A DNA stretch of 55,036 nucleotides from Pseudomonadota bacterium. Its GTDB lineage: Bacteria; Pseudomonadota; Gammaproteobacteria; Burkholderiales; Rhodocyclaceae. The DNA is taken from the NCBI GenBank assembly GCA_022705135.1, contig JAKJFA010000007.1, positions 1 through 55,036 of the forward strand. The letters are read 5' to 3'. The position numbers were made by a program, and so were the translations under genes. The notes beneath the pieces were generated by a model, which saw nothing but the letters and a program-made list of their open reading frames with translations, was not told the DNA's origin and searched no databases. This document shows positions 1 through 8,853 of the stretch, one piece after another; position 1 is the first letter of the stretch; the number at the start of each line of letters is the position of its first letter.

Positions 1-981
1 CCAATCCCCTGTTTTTTGCAGGGCCTGGCGCAAACACCAGCGCGGTGCCCAAGCAAGCAATTGGCGGGACTTGCTGCTATCCAGGCGCAAATAATGCGCT
101 TCATGCGGATCGTCCGCCTTTGCTTCACAGCGCCACTTGGCATTTACAAAGCCCTCGGCCAGCCGCTCGACCACCCAGGATACCGGCCGGGCATCATCAT
201 CTGCCGGGCCGAAGTTCCAGGACGAAGCAAAAGCCTGACCCGATGCATAGAGGTGCTCAGCCAAGGCCAGATAGCCCGACAGTGGTTCCAGCACATGCTG
301 CCAGGGACGAATGGCCTTGGGCGAACGAATCACCACTTCCTGACCTTGGTCAAAAGCCCGGAAAAAATCCGGAACCAGACGATCCAGCGCCCAATCGCCT
401 CCACCGATGACATTGCCGGCACGCGCCGAGGCCACAGCAGTTCCAGAAGCCGCTAAAAACGACGAACGAAACGCCGCCGTGACCAGTTCGGAACAGGCCT
501 TGCTGGCCGAATAGGGATCGTGCCCGCCCAAGGCTTCGTTTTCGCGGTATCCCCACAACCATTCGCGATTTTCATAACACTTGTCAGTCGTCACATTGAC
601 GATGGCGCGTATCCCGGCCACCGAGCGCGCCGCCTCAAGCAAATGCGCCGTTCCCATCACGTTGGTCGCAAAGGTCTCGAGCGGTTCACGATAGGAATAG
701 CGAACCAGCGACTGCGCCGCCAGATGAAAGACAATTTCCGGATTGGCCTTTTGCAAAGCCGCCTTCAGATGCGATAAATCGGTAACATCACCGATGACAT
801 GCGAGGCCATGCCTGCCTCGACCTTGGCCTCGACAAAAAAGGACGGTTCGGTTGGCGGTGCCAGCGCATAACCATGCACTTCCGCCCCCACCGATTGCAG
901 CCACAGACTGAGCCAACCACCCTTGAAACCGGTATGCCCGGTAATGAAAACGCGCTTGCCGCGCCAAAATTCCTTGTTCAC
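1..981 (-). CDS. rfbG: CDP-glucose 4,6-dehydratase (3' end beyond window)
   Basis: Converts CDP-glucose to CDP-4-dehydro-6-deoxyglucose, the entry step to CDP-linked 6-deoxy and 3,6-dideoxy sugars. 327 codons are open to the window edge, against about 360 in the family. The N-terminal NAD-binding motif GHTGFKG lies at residues 15-21 and the extended-SDR pair Tyr157/Lys161 is in YSASK. The start is GTG at 981, overlapping the rfbF stop by 4 bases (GTGA), which indicates translational coupling. The visible C-terminal end ([14 protein letters not shown]) still matches the family, so the truncation comes from the window and not from decay. The genes that would use its product lie off the left edge. 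Confidence 0.9.
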   Translation of the reverse strand, partial: MNKEFWRGKRVFITGHTGFKGGWLSLWLQSVGAEVHGYALAPPTEPSFFVEAKVEAGMASHVIGDVTDLSHLKAALQKANPEIVFHLAAQSLVRYSYREPLETFATNVMGTAHLLEAARSVAGIRAIVNVTTDKCYENREWLWGYRENEALGGHDPYSASKACSELVTAAFRSSFLAASGTAVASARAGNVIGGGDWALDRLVPDFFRAFDQGQEVVIRSPKAIRPWQHVLEPLSGYLALAEHLYASGQAFASSWNFGPADDDARPVSWVVERLAEGFVNAKWRCEAKADDPHEAHYLRLDSSKSRQLLAWAPRWCLRQALQKTGDW

Positions 982-1751
982 TGCCAGACCTTCCAGGGCG
1001 CGGAGCCGCTTTGCCATAAATCCTCAAGCATGTTTTTCTCGCGCAAGGTATCCATCGGTTGCCAGAAACCGGTATGCTCAAAGGCCATCAATTCACCATC
1101 GCGCGCCAGATTACCCAAAGGCTCGGACTCCCATGAAGTCGCATCACCCTGAATGTAGGGCAAACATGCCGGGGACAAGACAAAAAAACCTCCATTGATC
1201 CAGCCGCCGTCCCCCCTAGGTTTCTCGACAAATCCGTTTACATTTTGACCGGACATGTCGAGCGCGCCATAACGACCAGCCGGCTGGACAGCCGTTACGG
1301 TCGCCAACTTGCCGTGCTGCTGATGGAAACGAATCGATGCGCCAATATCGACATCGGAAACTCCATCGCCATAGGTAAAGCAGAAAGACTCTTCTTCCTT
1401 CAGATAATCGGCCACCCGCTTCAGACGTCCGCCGGTCATCGTCGCTTCGCCGGTATCGACCAAAGTCACCCGCCAGGGCTCGGCATAACGATGATGCACC
1501 TGCATTTCATTTTTCTGCATATCAAAAGTCACATCCGACATGTGCAGGAAATAGTTGGCGAAATACTCCTTGATGATGTAACCCTTGTAACCGCAGCAGA
1601 CAATGAACTCATTGATGCCGTGAGCAGAGTAGATTTTCATGATGTGCCAAAGGATCGGCATGCCGCCGATCTCGATCATGGGCTTCGGCCGCGAAACGCT
1701 CTCTTCGCTGATGCGCGTACCAAGCCCGCCGGCAAGAATCACTGCTTTCAT
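978..1751 (-). CDS. rfbF: Glucose-1-phosphate cytidylyltransferase
   Basis: Makes CDP-glucose from glucose-1-phosphate and CTP, the substrate of the next gene, rfbG. It is 257 residues, the usual length. The nucleotidyltransferase signature GGLGTR (residues 8-13), the following [10 protein letters not shown] with Lys23, and the metal-binding YGDGV (127-131) are all present. It starts 4 bases after the stop of the upstream ABC exporter and overlaps rfbG by 4 bases. Together the pair commits the locus to a CDP-activated deoxyhexose besides the CMP-activated nonulosonic acid made upstream. Confidence is high because both genes of the pathway are adjacent in the canonical order. Confidence 0.94.
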   Translation of the reverse strand: MKAVILAGGLGTRISEESVSRPKPMIEIGGMPILWHIMKIYSAHGINEFIVCCGYKGYIIKEYFANYFLHMSDVTFDMQKNEMQVHHRYAEPWRVTLVDTGEATMTGGRLKRVADYLKEEESFCFTYGDGVSDVDIGASIRFHQQHGKLATVTAVQPAGRYGALDMSGQNVNGFVEKPRGDGGWINGGFFVLSPACLPYIQGDATSWESEPLGNLARDGELMAFEHTGFWQPMDTLREKNMLEDLWQSGSAPWKVWQ

Positions 1752-1755
1752 ACCT

Positions 1756-3537
1756 CTAGCCCTCCTGAGCCTCTCGCCTACGCAAATCCTCGACCAAGCA
1801 CGCTACCTCAGCGTGGGTTCCGATACCAATCAACTTACCAGCATCGACCAGAACAACCTTGTCGAAGGCTGGCAGAACTTCCCAGTCATGGGTAACCGCA
1901 ATCACTGTTTTCTCGAATCCCTGCGCACACAAACGTTCGAAAAGACGGGCGGAGAGAATGGGATCAAGCGCACTTGAGGGCTCATCGAGAACCACAATTT
2001 CCGGTGAATGATACAGGGCACGCGCAATCGCAATACGCTGGCTCTCCCCACCCGAAAGTGCAATACCATCGTCGCCCAGCAAGGTCGACATGCCCTGCGG
2101 AAGATTGGCAACGACGTCGCTGACCAGCGCAAAATCCGCAACCTCCTGGCAACGCTCCTGATCAATCGCCCCCGGATAAATGCCGAAGGCAATATTTTCG
2201 GCAACAGATGCACCAAGAATCAAGGGCGCTTGCGGCGCGTAGCCAATCGTACTCGGTGACCAGTCGATCTTCTTTCCGGAGCAATCTGCACCGTCGATCA
2301 GAACCATTCCGGTCGTGGGTGGCACCAAGCCGAGAAGGATATCGAGCAAAGTGGTCTTGCCACTACCCGAGAGACCGACGATGGCAATCTTTTCGCCTTT
2401 GGCAATGGAAAAGGAAATGCCTGAAATTGCCGTCCCCTCACTCCCTGGATAACTGTATCCGACATCCTTGAATACGATGTCTCGCTGCAGGTGTTCGATC
2501 CTGAATGAGGGAGTCTTGATGGATCTGGCCTCATCCAGGCATTTGCCAAGGTACTCAACAGCTGCCGCATTGAATTTCAGGATGCTCAGGCTCGCATAGA
2601 CCTGCTGCAGATTGGGCAGCAAGCGGTAACCGGCATAGGCAAAAAGGGCGACAAATGGCACCAGTGCCCGATAATCTCCCCCACTCCACGAACGATAGAT
2701 CGGTAACGATAAAAGCATGGAAAATGCAATGAGTTCAATCAGATACTTGGGCATCATGGGATAAACCCTGGATACCTCATCTGCATGGTGACCCTTTAGC
2801 AACCAGCTACAAACCCGATTGGCAAAATATTGAAGGTTGCCACGAACCAGGACTTCCTTTGCCGAGGAAAAGAGGTCAGTCGCGGCTCGCGCCGCATTCC
2901 CGTTCGCATGCAGAATTTCCTCTCCTGCCCCCGACATTCTTTTCCGCAAAACCCGGAAGAACAATGTGTACATCACTATGGCAACAAAGGCGAAAACTGC
3001 AGAAAAGACGGGAGAGACAAAGGCAAGAAGAGCAACAACCAAGGCCACTTGAAAAGTCTTGCTGACGACCAGGCAGAGCTGGAGTATTCCGCCTGTAACA
3101 GCACGATCAATCTCTCTTACCATGTAATTGGCATGAATCGTCGGATTCTGCGACCTCAAAAACTGCAGACCTTTGGCAAAAAAACCAATCGAAATATCAC
3201 CTGCCAGACGGACGCCCAATCGCGCGGAAAAGCGAATCGAAAGCCACATCGAAGCCAAACCGAGAAGATTCCCCAGTATAAATAAGCAGAGGACAACCAA
3301 CCCAACGCCATGAACGGGTAACTGATCTACCGGAACCGAACTCATTTTCAGGAATAATTGCCCGATCGATGACTTACCCAGTGCCGAAGGGTCAGAAAGC
3401 AGCGCAACGAAAGGCATGATCGAAGCAACACCTAGCATTTCGAAAATACCCAGTACAACGTAAAGGCAGACCAGCATGAAAAAGCGCCGGTGCCAATCTT
3501 TCGGAACAATCCTGAAAACCAGTATCAGAAAGCGCAC
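1756..3537 (-). CDS. PglK-like ABC exporter/flippase (copy 1)
   Basis: A fused membrane-ATPase half transporter of 593 residues, similar in layout to PglK/MsbA-type flippases of lipid-linked glycans. Hydrophobic segments fill residues 15-320. The nucleotide-binding domain has Walker [10 protein letters not shown] (388-396), signature LSGGESQ (494-500), Walker B ending in LDEP with Glu519, and switch His550. All catalytic residues are present, so it could work as a homodimer. It is a close paralogue of the exporter at 5369-7132, and the two align almost without gaps through the first ~450 residues. A flippase for the sulfated or methylated glycan made nearby is the likely role (inference); the substrate cannot be read from sequence. 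Confidence 0.85.
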   Translation of the reverse strand: MRFLILVFRIVPKDWHRRFFMLVCLYVVLGIFEMLGVASIMPFVALLSDPSALGKSSIGQLFLKMSSVPVDQLPVHGVGLVVLCLFILGNLLGLASMWLSIRFSARLGVRLAGDISIGFFAKGLQFLRSQNPTIHANYMVREIDRAVTGGILQLCLVVSKTFQVALVVALLAFVSPVFSAVFAFVAIVMYTLFFRVLRKRMSGAGEEILHANGNAARAATDLFSSAKEVLVRGNLQYFANRVCSWLLKGHHADEVSRVYPMMPKYLIELIAFSMLLSLPIYRSWSGGDYRALVPFVALFAYAGYRLLPNLQQVYASLSILKFNAAAVEYLGKCLDEARSIKTPSFRIEHLQRDIVFKDVGYSYPGSEGTAISGISFSIAKGEKIAIVGLSGSGKTTLLDILLGLVPPTTGMVLIDGADCSGKKIDWSPSTIGYAPQAPLILGASVAENIAFGIYPGAIDQERCQEVADFALVSDVVANLPQGMSTLLGDDGIALSGGESQRIAIARALYHSPEIVVLDEPSSALDPILSARLFERLCAQGFEKTVIAVTHDWEVLPAFDKVVLVDAGKLIGIGTHAEVACLVEDLRRREAQEG

Positions 3538-3583
3538 GGCTTAGCCTCAGGATGTTGCGTCACGCAGAACAGATACACCGGGC

Positions 3584-4456
3584 TCAATCCTTGTAAATCA
3601 TGGCTTGGCCGGTCGGGAGAGGCAATAGTATGCCATCTTTACCCTTGAACCAGTCGAGTACCAGATTCTTGGTGTCTTCGTAGCCCGGCCAGCTATAGTC
3701 ATCGAACAGAATTACGCCACCTGAGGCCATCTTGTCCCAGAAATATTCCAGTGCGGCAATCGTCGGCGTCGCCGAATTGAGGTCAATGTGCAGCCAGACG
3801 ATCTGGTCAGGATTCTCGGAAACGGCAAACGAATCGGGGATAAACCCTTTGTTGAAGCGAACCCGGTTTCCGAACATGGACAGGTTGGATCGCGTCACGT
3901 CGACATTCAGGTAGGAATACTCGCCCTCATTGCCTTTCTCACGGTCGAGCAACAAGTCATCCCGCATGCCTTCCCTGGCGTCGTAAAGATATGCGCCCCA
4001 TTCCTGTCCTGAGTTCGCGGCGGCAGTCATCGCAAAGAAGGAAGTCAGCCCATCGCAGACACCACATTCAACCAGGTTCTTTACGCTCGAACTGGTACGA
4101 CGAGCGGCACAGGCAGCACTCCAATAAACCATATAGTGGCGCCACATCAAAGCCTGTAGCATTTCAAGGGCGTCGATATCCCTGAACTGCGTCAGGTTGA
4201 AGGCTTTTTTCCCAACCTGATCGAGCAATTTTTGATAGGTCTCCAGGTACAACTTTTCAATCTCGCCGTGATTCGAAGAAGTACCCCACGGCGTATGTGT
4301 AAACGTGCTCATGCCCCAACCCTTGAAGGTCGGCGTGAATCCAACCTTGAGCAACCTGCGCAAGCGAGGCGATTTCTCAAAAAACCGCTCGACCTTAGCT
4401 TTTGAGCCCGGATGGTTCGTGTATAGCCAATGTTTGAACCTTTGTTTCACACTCAT
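3584..4456 (-). CDS. TylF/MycF-like SAM-dependent O-methyltransferase
   Basis: 290 residues. The class I SAM site is VECGVCDG (129-136), followed by the TylF-family acidic motifs HIDLNSATPT (223-232) and FDDY (251-254), which in characterised members place a divalent metal by the sugar hydroxyl. TylF-type enzymes methylate sugar hydroxyls, so methylation of a glycan residue is the likely job, but the acceptor is unknown. A GGGGG stretch 4 bases before the ATG serves as ribosome site. It lies between a sulfotransferase and an ABC exporter, consistent with late tailoring before export. Confidence 0.78.
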   Translation of the reverse strand: MSVKQRFKHWLYTNHPGSKAKVERFFEKSPRLRRLLKVGFTPTFKGWGMSTFTHTPWGTSSNHGEIEKLYLETYQKLLDQVGKKAFNLTQFRDIDALEMLQALMWRHYMVYWSAACAARRTSSSVKNLVECGVCDGLTSFFAMTAAANSGQEWGAYLYDAREGMRDDLLLDREKGNEGEYSYLNVDVTRSNLSMFGNRVRFNKGFIPDSFAVSENPDQIVWLHIDLNSATPTIAALEYFWDKMASGGVILFDDYSWPGYEDTKNLVLDWFKGKDGILLPLPTGQAMIYKD

Positions 4457-4531
4457 ACAACCCCCAAAAAAACCTTAAGAAACAGCTCCGCCGCAGACAA
4501 CGCCTGGGATATTGAAATTCGATCACCACTG

Positions 4532-5368
4532 TCACACAGGCTCCTGGTGTTTGCAAAAAATGCCGATGCTGGTGAAATCAACAGATGGGTAATACGAAGC
4601 CATTCGCTCCACTTTCTCGACAACCGCTTTCGACAACTCGGCTCCACGCCCTGGAATACCAGTGTTTTTCAAAGTCGGCTGCCCTTCGCAAAACGATATG
4701 GCTTCACCAGGCGCCATGTGTTGTTCAATCCCGAATTTCTCACAAATCACCTTCAGTTCACGCTCAGTATCCGAGACCAAATCCTCATAGCGAACAACCA
4801 CTATTTGGCCATTGAGTCTCTCAATATTTGAGAACCATCCGGCATAGAAATTAAAGTACCAGGGGACTGCGAGATCAATAATCCGGTCGATTTTTTCTTC
4901 GCGGCTTAAACCGCGCCAATCCACTTCGGCCATATAAAAAAGGGGCTTTTTGAGGCTGTACTTATCGCAATGATCGGCCAGGCTTATAATCGTGTCATAG
5001 ATATTTCTGGTCATCAGAACACATTGCAATCCTGTTTCGCGAATAATTCTTTCTGAATAATCGGAATAGCGCAGATGTAGATGAGAAAAAACCGTGTTGC
5101 GCAGCGCGTTACGCGTCACCAGATGACGAAGTTCAATTTCTTGGCCTCGCTGACAGTAGGCTGGAGCCAGTAAGGATGTTCTCCATCCCGTCAAATGTTC
5201 CAGAATCGTAGACAACCATGTTGAACCAGACTTCATGGGTGCGATTACCAGAAGATGCCTACGTCCCTTGACCAACGAGAGAAGAAAACGCTCAGTCAAT
5301 ATGAGCGAAATAAAAGGCCTGAATAGAAAATAAGCCGCTCTAATCAACTTTGAAGAAATATCAATCAT
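4532..5368 (-). CDS. PAPS-dependent sulfotransferase
   Basis: 278 residues of the sulfotransferase fold. The 5'-phosphosulfate loop is APMKSGSTW (43-51). The 3'-phosphate site is around Arg121 and Ser129 in RNIYDTIISL. A hydrophobic stretch precedes the loop (residues 10-33), so it may be membrane associated. Its ATG follows directly on the TAA of the exporter upstream. It probably transfers sulfate from PAPS to a hydroxyl of the glycan or a lipid; no acceptor can be named. This gene and its upstream neighbour are visibly poorer in G+C than the rest of the window. Confidence 0.8.
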   Translation of the reverse strand: MIDISSKLIRAAYFLFRPFISLILTERFLLSLVKGRRHLLVIAPMKSGSTWLSTILEHLTGWRTSLLAPAYCQRGQEIELRHLVTRNALRNTVFSHLHLRYSDYSERIIRETGLQCVLMTRNIYDTIISLADHCDKYSLKKPLFYMAEVDWRGLSREEKIDRIIDLAVPWYFNFYAGWFSNIERLNGQIVVVRYEDLVSDTERELKVICEKFGIEQHMAPGEAISFCEGQPTLKNTGIPGRGAELSKAVVEKVERMASYYPSVDFTSIGIFCKHQEPV

Positions 5369-7132
5369 TTATTTGCCCTCGCATTCTCTAAGCCCATTTA
5401 CGCATTGGATAACATCGGAATATGACCCTTCGCAAATAGTGCTACCATTACCAAGAACAATGATTCTGTCGAACAAATCGAGAACATCCCAATCGTGGGT
5501 AACGATAATAGTCGTTACTCCCAGTGCGTGATCGCACAAGTTAGCGATCAATCGGCGAGAACCAAGTGGGTCGAGCGCACTGGAGGGTTCGTCAAAAACA
5601 GCCACCACAGGAGAGTGATACAGCGCACGCGCCACTGATATCCTCTGACACTCACCGCCGGAAAGCGTAATTCCGTCGTTGCCAAGGTGTGTCAAATAAC
5701 TTTCCTGCTGCGCTTCGATTACATCGTCAATGCATGCTGTCTTCGCAACCTCTGCACATCTCGCGACATTGGCAACACCAAACGCAATATTTTCCGCAAC
5801 CGTCTTGTTCAACATCATCGGCGTCTGTGGAGCATAGCCGAGGCTACCTTTCTCCCACACCAATCCGTCTTGCGAATAATCCCTGCCATCGACCAACAAC
5901 TCTCCAGACGACGGTGCCACCAACCCGAGCAAGATATCTATGACCGTGCTCTTGCCAACCCCTGACAGTCCAACGATTGCAACTTTTTCTCCAAACTTGA
6001 TTTCGAACGAAAGCATACTGAGTGCCGGATTCTCGGCACCTGGGTAAGTGTAGGAGATTTCGCGCGCCGAAATCCTTGAAAAAGTGGAAAGCGCAGGAAG
6101 TCTCTGCTCAGTTTTAATGGCTTCTTCTTTCAGAAAAACACTGAAATACTCAATCGTCGGCCCAACAAATTTGAGTGTGCTGAAAGCCGAAAATACTTGT
6201 TGCAATGCAGGCAACAGGCGATATCCGGCATAGGCGAACAAAGCCATTAACGGGAGGATAGAGCGGTACTCCTCGCCAATGCATGACCTGTAGATCGGAA
6301 CGCTCAGAATTGCCGAAAACGCAGCGAGCTCTATGGCATATTTCGGAATAATCGGGAACACACGTGCGACTTCGTCCGCTTTACCCCGTCTTAACAGCCA
6401 GTTGCGGACATCGCTGAGAAGGAAATCAAGATTGCCCCGAACGGCGATTTCCTTAGCACCGGAATACAATTCGTTGGCCGAGTTGGCAGCATTTCCCGAT
6501 GACCGAATCAAATCCTGACCGGCAGTCGCCAGTCGCCCCCTAAGGAACCAAAAAAACAACACATACAAAAACAAAGAAACTAATGAAAACGCCAAGGAAA
6601 AGATTGGCGATACGGTAGCCAACAGCAAAAAAATGAGTCCGACCTGGAATGACCGACTGACAACCAGACAAAGTTGCAACACTCCGCCAGAAACGATTTT
6701 CTCAACCTCCCGGACCGTGTAATTGGTCAGAACCGAAGGACTCTTCGAGCGCAAAAAATCATACCCTTGCGCAAAATACCGCGTCGATACGTCAGTAGCA
6801 AGACGCACTGCAAGCCGGTTGGAAAATCGTACCGAGAGCCATGTAGAAAGCAACGCCAACATGTTCGTCGCCAAAAACAGGGTGAGAACAAATGCTCCGA
6901 TCCAATACACCGGCACACTGCTAAGTTTTACTGATGTAACTGACCCCACAATCCCGGCGACGAAGCCTTTCTCAAGCACTTGCGGATCAGAAAGCAGCGC
7001 AATGAAGGGCAGTACAGATGCCACGCCGAGCATTTCCAGAACACCAAGAACAACGTAAACCAGCATCAGGAAGAAAAATTTCCGCTTCCAGTCCTTTGGA
7101 ATCAATTCATATACCAACAAGACCAGCTTCAT
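5369..7132 (-). CDS. PglK-like ABC exporter/flippase (copy 2)
   Basis: 587-residue half transporter, paralogous to the one at 1756-3537. They share the N-terminal pattern YVVLG..EMLGVAS..PF.ALLSDP, and 22 of 30 residues are identical over positions 381-410. Walker A GLSGVGKST (388-396), signature LSGGECQ (490-496), catalytic Glu515 and switch His546 are intact. It overlaps the glycosyltransferase upstream by 4 bases and abuts the sulfotransferase downstream. Either the two copies form a heterodimer or each exports a different glycan. Both ATPase sites look active, unlike many heterodimeric exporters that keep one degenerate site. Confidence 0.85.
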   Translation of the reverse strand: MKLVLLVYELIPKDWKRKFFFLMLVYVVLGVLEMLGVASVLPFIALLSDPQVLEKGFVAGIVGSVTSVKLSSVPVYWIGAFVLTLFLATNMLALLSTWLSVRFSNRLAVRLATDVSTRYFAQGYDFLRSKSPSVLTNYTVREVEKIVSGGVLQLCLVVSRSFQVGLIFLLLATVSPIFSLAFSLVSLFLYVLFFWFLRGRLATAGQDLIRSSGNAANSANELYSGAKEIAVRGNLDFLLSDVRNWLLRRGKADEVARVFPIIPKYAIELAAFSAILSVPIYRSCIGEEYRSILPLMALFAYAGYRLLPALQQVFSAFSTLKFVGPTIEYFSVFLKEEAIKTEQRLPALSTFSRISAREISYTYPGAENPALSMLSFEIKFGEKVAIVGLSGVGKSTVIDILLGLVAPSSGELLVDGRDYSQDGLVWEKGSLGYAPQTPMMLNKTVAENIAFGVANVARCAEVAKTACIDDVIEAQQESYLTHLGNDGITLSGGECQRISVARALYHSPVVAVFDEPSSALDPLGSRRLIANLCDHALGVTTIIVTHDWDVLDLFDRIIVLGNGSTICEGSYSDVIQCVNGLRECEGK

Positions 7133-8109
7133 TGCATATCGCTCGAATCGAAGGAAGATTCTGGTGAACGCGACAACTCGATATTTTTCGGATTTTTTCT
7201 CAATCGCTGGCTCAGTATCATGCCGATCCGCCGCAAAAACAGAAACGAGCCTGCTACTGGAGCCAGCAACGCTCCGATCAGGCTACCCACTGTAAAAGCA
7301 GACCGCGCAAAACGAACCACCATTTGCATGTGGATCAGAACATAAGCCAGCAACAGCACCAAATGCCGTCGCCCCAAGCTTGGCAAATTTCGGAATGGCG
7401 CCCGTCCCCCGACATAGTGAATCGTTTTATCGCTGCTGGCATTGCAAAAGCCACCGGTCGCCAGAATGCCATAAAGAAAGACATAACTGACAAAGTTGTA
7501 TTCAAGAAAAGGATAGTCTGATGCCCAACCGACCGGTAACCGCCAATTGCGCAGAAACCCACACAATTTCTGGCCAGTCTCTCTTCTGAACACACCGTAG
7601 AAAATCGAATCCGAATCGAAGCGGATAAAACGCAGCACGCTGCTGAAAGCACCTGTTGTGCTCGACATTTCCTTGGCAATGGCATCCTTTTCCGCAACTG
7701 GCACATCGACAACAGATGCCCTGCCATAAGTCAGCGCCGCACCGCTTTGCCTGGCGCTCGCCATCAGGCTTTCGAGAAAACCATCGCACCAGTAATCGTC
7801 ATCGGCCAGCCAGATGAAATATTCGCCTTTGGCTTGCGACAACAACCAGCAAAAGTTGAAAAAAGCACCACGATTCTCGGGATGAAGAACAAATTTGACC
7901 CGATGATCATTCTGGGCAAAATTCTTGATGAGTTCATGCACTTCTGGATCGGTACTGCCATTATCGCTGACCAGAATCTCAAGATTGCGATAGGACTGGG
8001 CGCGAATCGAATCAATCGCCCGACGCAGCAGTTGCGGTCGATTGTACGAAGCCAGACCGACCGAAACCAGGGCGGGTTCCATCTCCGGAACTGAATCAGC
8101 AGAACCCAT
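7129..8109 (-). CDS. Family 2 glycosyltransferase
   Basis: 326 residues with a GT-A fold: nucleotide-sugar motif SDNGSTD (48-54) and metal-binding ADDDYW (102-107). The C-terminal third has hydrophobic segments (about residues 205-295), so the protein is probably held at the inner membrane. Sugar donor and acceptor cannot be told from the sequence; transfer of the pseudaminic-acid-type sugar or a neighbouring hexose is possible. The ATG at 8109 follows the stop of the methyltransferase upstream by 3 bases, and its own stop overlaps the next gene by 4 bases. It is the only recognisable glycosyltransferase in the visible part of the cluster, so more must lie to the left or elsewhere. Confidence 0.85.
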   Translation of the reverse strand: MGSADSVPEMEPALVSVGLASYNRPQLLRRAIDSIRAQSYRNLEILVSDNGSTDPEVHELIKNFAQNDHRVKFVLHPENRGAFFNFCWLLSQAKGEYFIWLADDDYWCDGFLESLMASARQSGAALTYGRASVVDVPVAEKDAIAKEMSSTTGAFSSVLRFIRFDSDSIFYGVFRRETGQKLCGFLRNWRLPVGWASDYPFLEYNFVSYVFLYGILATGGFCNASSDKTIHYVGGRAPFRNLPSLGRRHLVLLLAYVLIHMQMVVRFARSAFTVGSLIGALLAPVAGSFLFLRRIGMILSQRLRKNPKNIELSRSPESSFDSSDMQ

Positions 8110-8112
8110 GTT

Positions 8113-8829
8113 TCAGGAAGAGTTCTTTGCTGTAATAGCCAAGTACTCGACGGTACAGCTGCAATTACCATAGGTTCTGGCATGTCGCTCAATCGATTCC
8201 ACTTCAAAACCTTGCGCCAAGTAAATTTGTCGGACAAGCGCTGGCCCCCAGAAAGACATCGGCCCATTTCCATGCAATGGCATCGCGGTATTGGCGACAT
8301 TGCTGACAGTCACCGCATCAACAAAATCAGCCCCGGAATTGAGAAACATTGAGCAGCGGTCAGAGGCCCGGTAACTGAAAAATTGGCCGCCCGGCTTGAG
8401 AACCCGGCGAATCTCGGCCAGTGCCCGGGCTGAATCCTCAAGATTCAGGTGTTGCAGAGTCACAACATCGACAACGGCATCGAAAAAACCGTTGCCATAC
8501 GGCAAGTCAACCACAGAGCCACACTCGAGACTGGCCGAAACGCCCCATTTATCGCGCAGATGGCTTTCCGCTATGGCGATTCCTGCCGCACTCGAATCGA
8601 TGCCATACACCGAGAAGCCTTCCTTGGCCAGCATCCACAGATTGGCGCCGCTGCCGCAACCCACCTCAAGAATCCGGATCTCGCGCCGTTGTTCCGGCGC
8701 CAGTGCAAACCAGTTGCCAGCGACAAACTGGATCAACTGCTCGTTGGGATAGCTGCGTTGCGAACGGATGCCCTTTTCCCGGAATAACTGGTCAAAACGG
8801 CTGACGGAATCATCATGTGTCTTCGTCAT
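8113..8829 (-). CDS. Class I SAM-dependent methyltransferase
   Basis: About 238 residues. SAM motif I is LEVGCGSGA (54-62), followed by the acidic YGIDSS and the post-motif VDVVTLQHL typical of the Methyltransf_11 group. I chose ATG 8829 over an in-frame TTG at 8838 because the AGGA ribosome site touches the TTG but lies 10 bases from the ATG. It sits between the FemAB-like gene and the GT2 gene. The substrate is unknown: O- or N-methylation of the sugar or its acyl group is plausible, but other small-molecule targets cannot be excluded. Confidence 0.75.
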   Translation of the reverse strand: MTKTHDDSVSRFDQLFREKGIRSQRSYPNEQLIQFVAGNWFALAPEQRREIRILEVGCGSGANLWMLAKEGFSVYGIDSSAAGIAIAESHLRDKWGVSASLECGSVVDLPYGNGFFDAVVDVVTLQHLNLEDSARALAEIRRVLKPGGQFFSYRASDRCSMFLNSGADFVDAVTVSNVANTAMPLHGNGPMSFWGPALVRQIYLAQGFEVESIERHARTYGNCSCTVEYLAITAKNSS

Positions 8830-8853
8830 AGAGATCAAATCCTGCCCTCGGTT

